A stretch of DNA of 64,000 nt. It comes from Geoglobus acetivorans (GTDB lineage Archaea > Halobacteriota > Archaeoglobi > Archaeoglobales > Archaeoglobaceae). Made by a program: the position numbers and the translations under genes. The DNA lies in NCBI RefSeq assembly GCF_039641995.1, contig NZ_CP087714.1, forward strand, positions 992,001 through 1,056,000, given 5' to 3'. Below, one piece after another: positions 63,811 through 64,000 of the stretch. The stretch's first letter is position 1, and each line of letters opens with the position of its first letter. Under the pieces are notes generated by a model. It searched no databases, was not told where the DNA came from, and saw only the letters and a list, made by a program, of their open reading frames with translations.

Positions 63811-64000
63811 ATGAAATTAAAACCAAAACACCTAGTTTTGTTTCTGATTTTGACAGCACTTGTGGTCTTTCCGCTTCTGAAAACGCATTCTCCAGCAGGG
63901 ATTCCAGTCATGTCGCCCATAGGCCTAGTCGAGCTCAAAACCACGTTTCCGAAAGCTCCTGAAAGAATGCCAGTTTACAGGGTCGTTGGAGGGGAGATCA
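63811..64000 (+). CDS. Exported protein, 3' end outside window
   Basis: Starts at ATG 63811 with AGGAGGTGAG just upstream. The N-terminus KPKHLVLFLILTALVVFPLL is a signal peptide or anchor. The rest so far (SPIGLVELKTTFPKAPERMP, then VYRVVGGEI) resembles the region preceding DUF6345-type domains. Only 63 codons are visible. The gap to the frameshifted gene is 12 bases, so they form one operon. Confidence 0.65.
   Translation, partial: MKLKPKHLVLFLILTALVVFPLLKTHSPAGIPVMSPIGLVELKTTFPKAPERMPVYRVVGGEI

Noticed and set aside
1-64000. CRISPR arrays, tRNA and rRNA genes
   Set aside because: No regularly spaced repeats seen, and no cloverleaf or rRNA sequence recognised by eye in the intergenic gaps.

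Overview
This window looks like a chromosome segment from a hyperthermophilic euryarchaeon of the order Archaeoglobales (Archaeoglobus, Ferroglobus or Geoglobus type). Three things point there: a complete F420H2:quinone oxidoreductase operon (fqoJKMLNA-BC-DHIF) with the FqoF F420-oxidising subunit and a fused FqoB-FqoC; archaeal-type ribosomal protein, exosome, proteasome, RNase P and SBDS clusters; and archaeal promoters (BRE plus TATA-like box), many about 26 nt upstream of a leaderless start codon. I assign the order from gene content only; the genus is a guess.

Layout. (1) 1-3925: accessory region with a caspase-like (clan CD) protein cut by the left edge, a transglutaminase-like lipoprotein with one EF-hand, and a DUF104/VapC toxin-antitoxin locus whose toxin gene is broken by two frameshifts. 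(2) 3961-6163: hisA-hisB, a possible very small gene, and a divergent pair (amphi-Trp protein and ArsR-like regulator) with a shared promoter. (3) 6187-20176: the S10/spc ribosomal superoperon, from a SPOUT methyltransferase and rpl3 to rpl15, secY and a YidC/EMC3-like insertase. (4) 20188-24630: cmk, cbf5, pcn, priL and pelA, so tRNA/rRNA modification, replication and ribosome rescue. (5) 24649-33349: mixed region with a dolichol-kinase-like protein, a pilin-like surface protein, FBP aldolase/phosphatase, a KaiC-like ATPase, two uncharacterised genes, a tiny membrane protein, a winged-helix regulator, an M20 peptidase and a radical SAM/SPASM protein. (6) 33504-44436: the fqo operon. (7) 44437-50215: a GC-rich structured intergenic island, a NIF3-like gene, a surface-protein/MacB-like ABC exporter operon and a YlbF-like gene. 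(8) 50369-56656: rpl15e, the RNase P Rpp30/Pop5 genes, the proteasome alpha subunit, SBDS, exosome rrp4-rrp41-rrp42, rpl37ae, rpoP and a zinc-ribbon protein. (9) 56662-60116: aroA-aroC, an MBL-fold hydrolase and rpl40e. (10) 60246-64000: a second accessory region with secreted proteins, an insertion sequence with a frameshifted transposase, a frameshifted DUF6345-like caspase-fold protein and a second secreted protein cut by the right edge.

How it works together. The core genes form the translation, RNA-processing and protein-turnover backbone in conserved archaeal order. The fqo operon makes the membrane complex that passes electrons from F420H2 to menaquinone and pumps protons. The accessory ends share a theme: exported proteins, two of them with caspase-like His/Cys dyads, next to a transglutaminase-like lipoprotein, a toxin-antitoxin remnant and an IS element. 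These ends are the least explained parts of the window.
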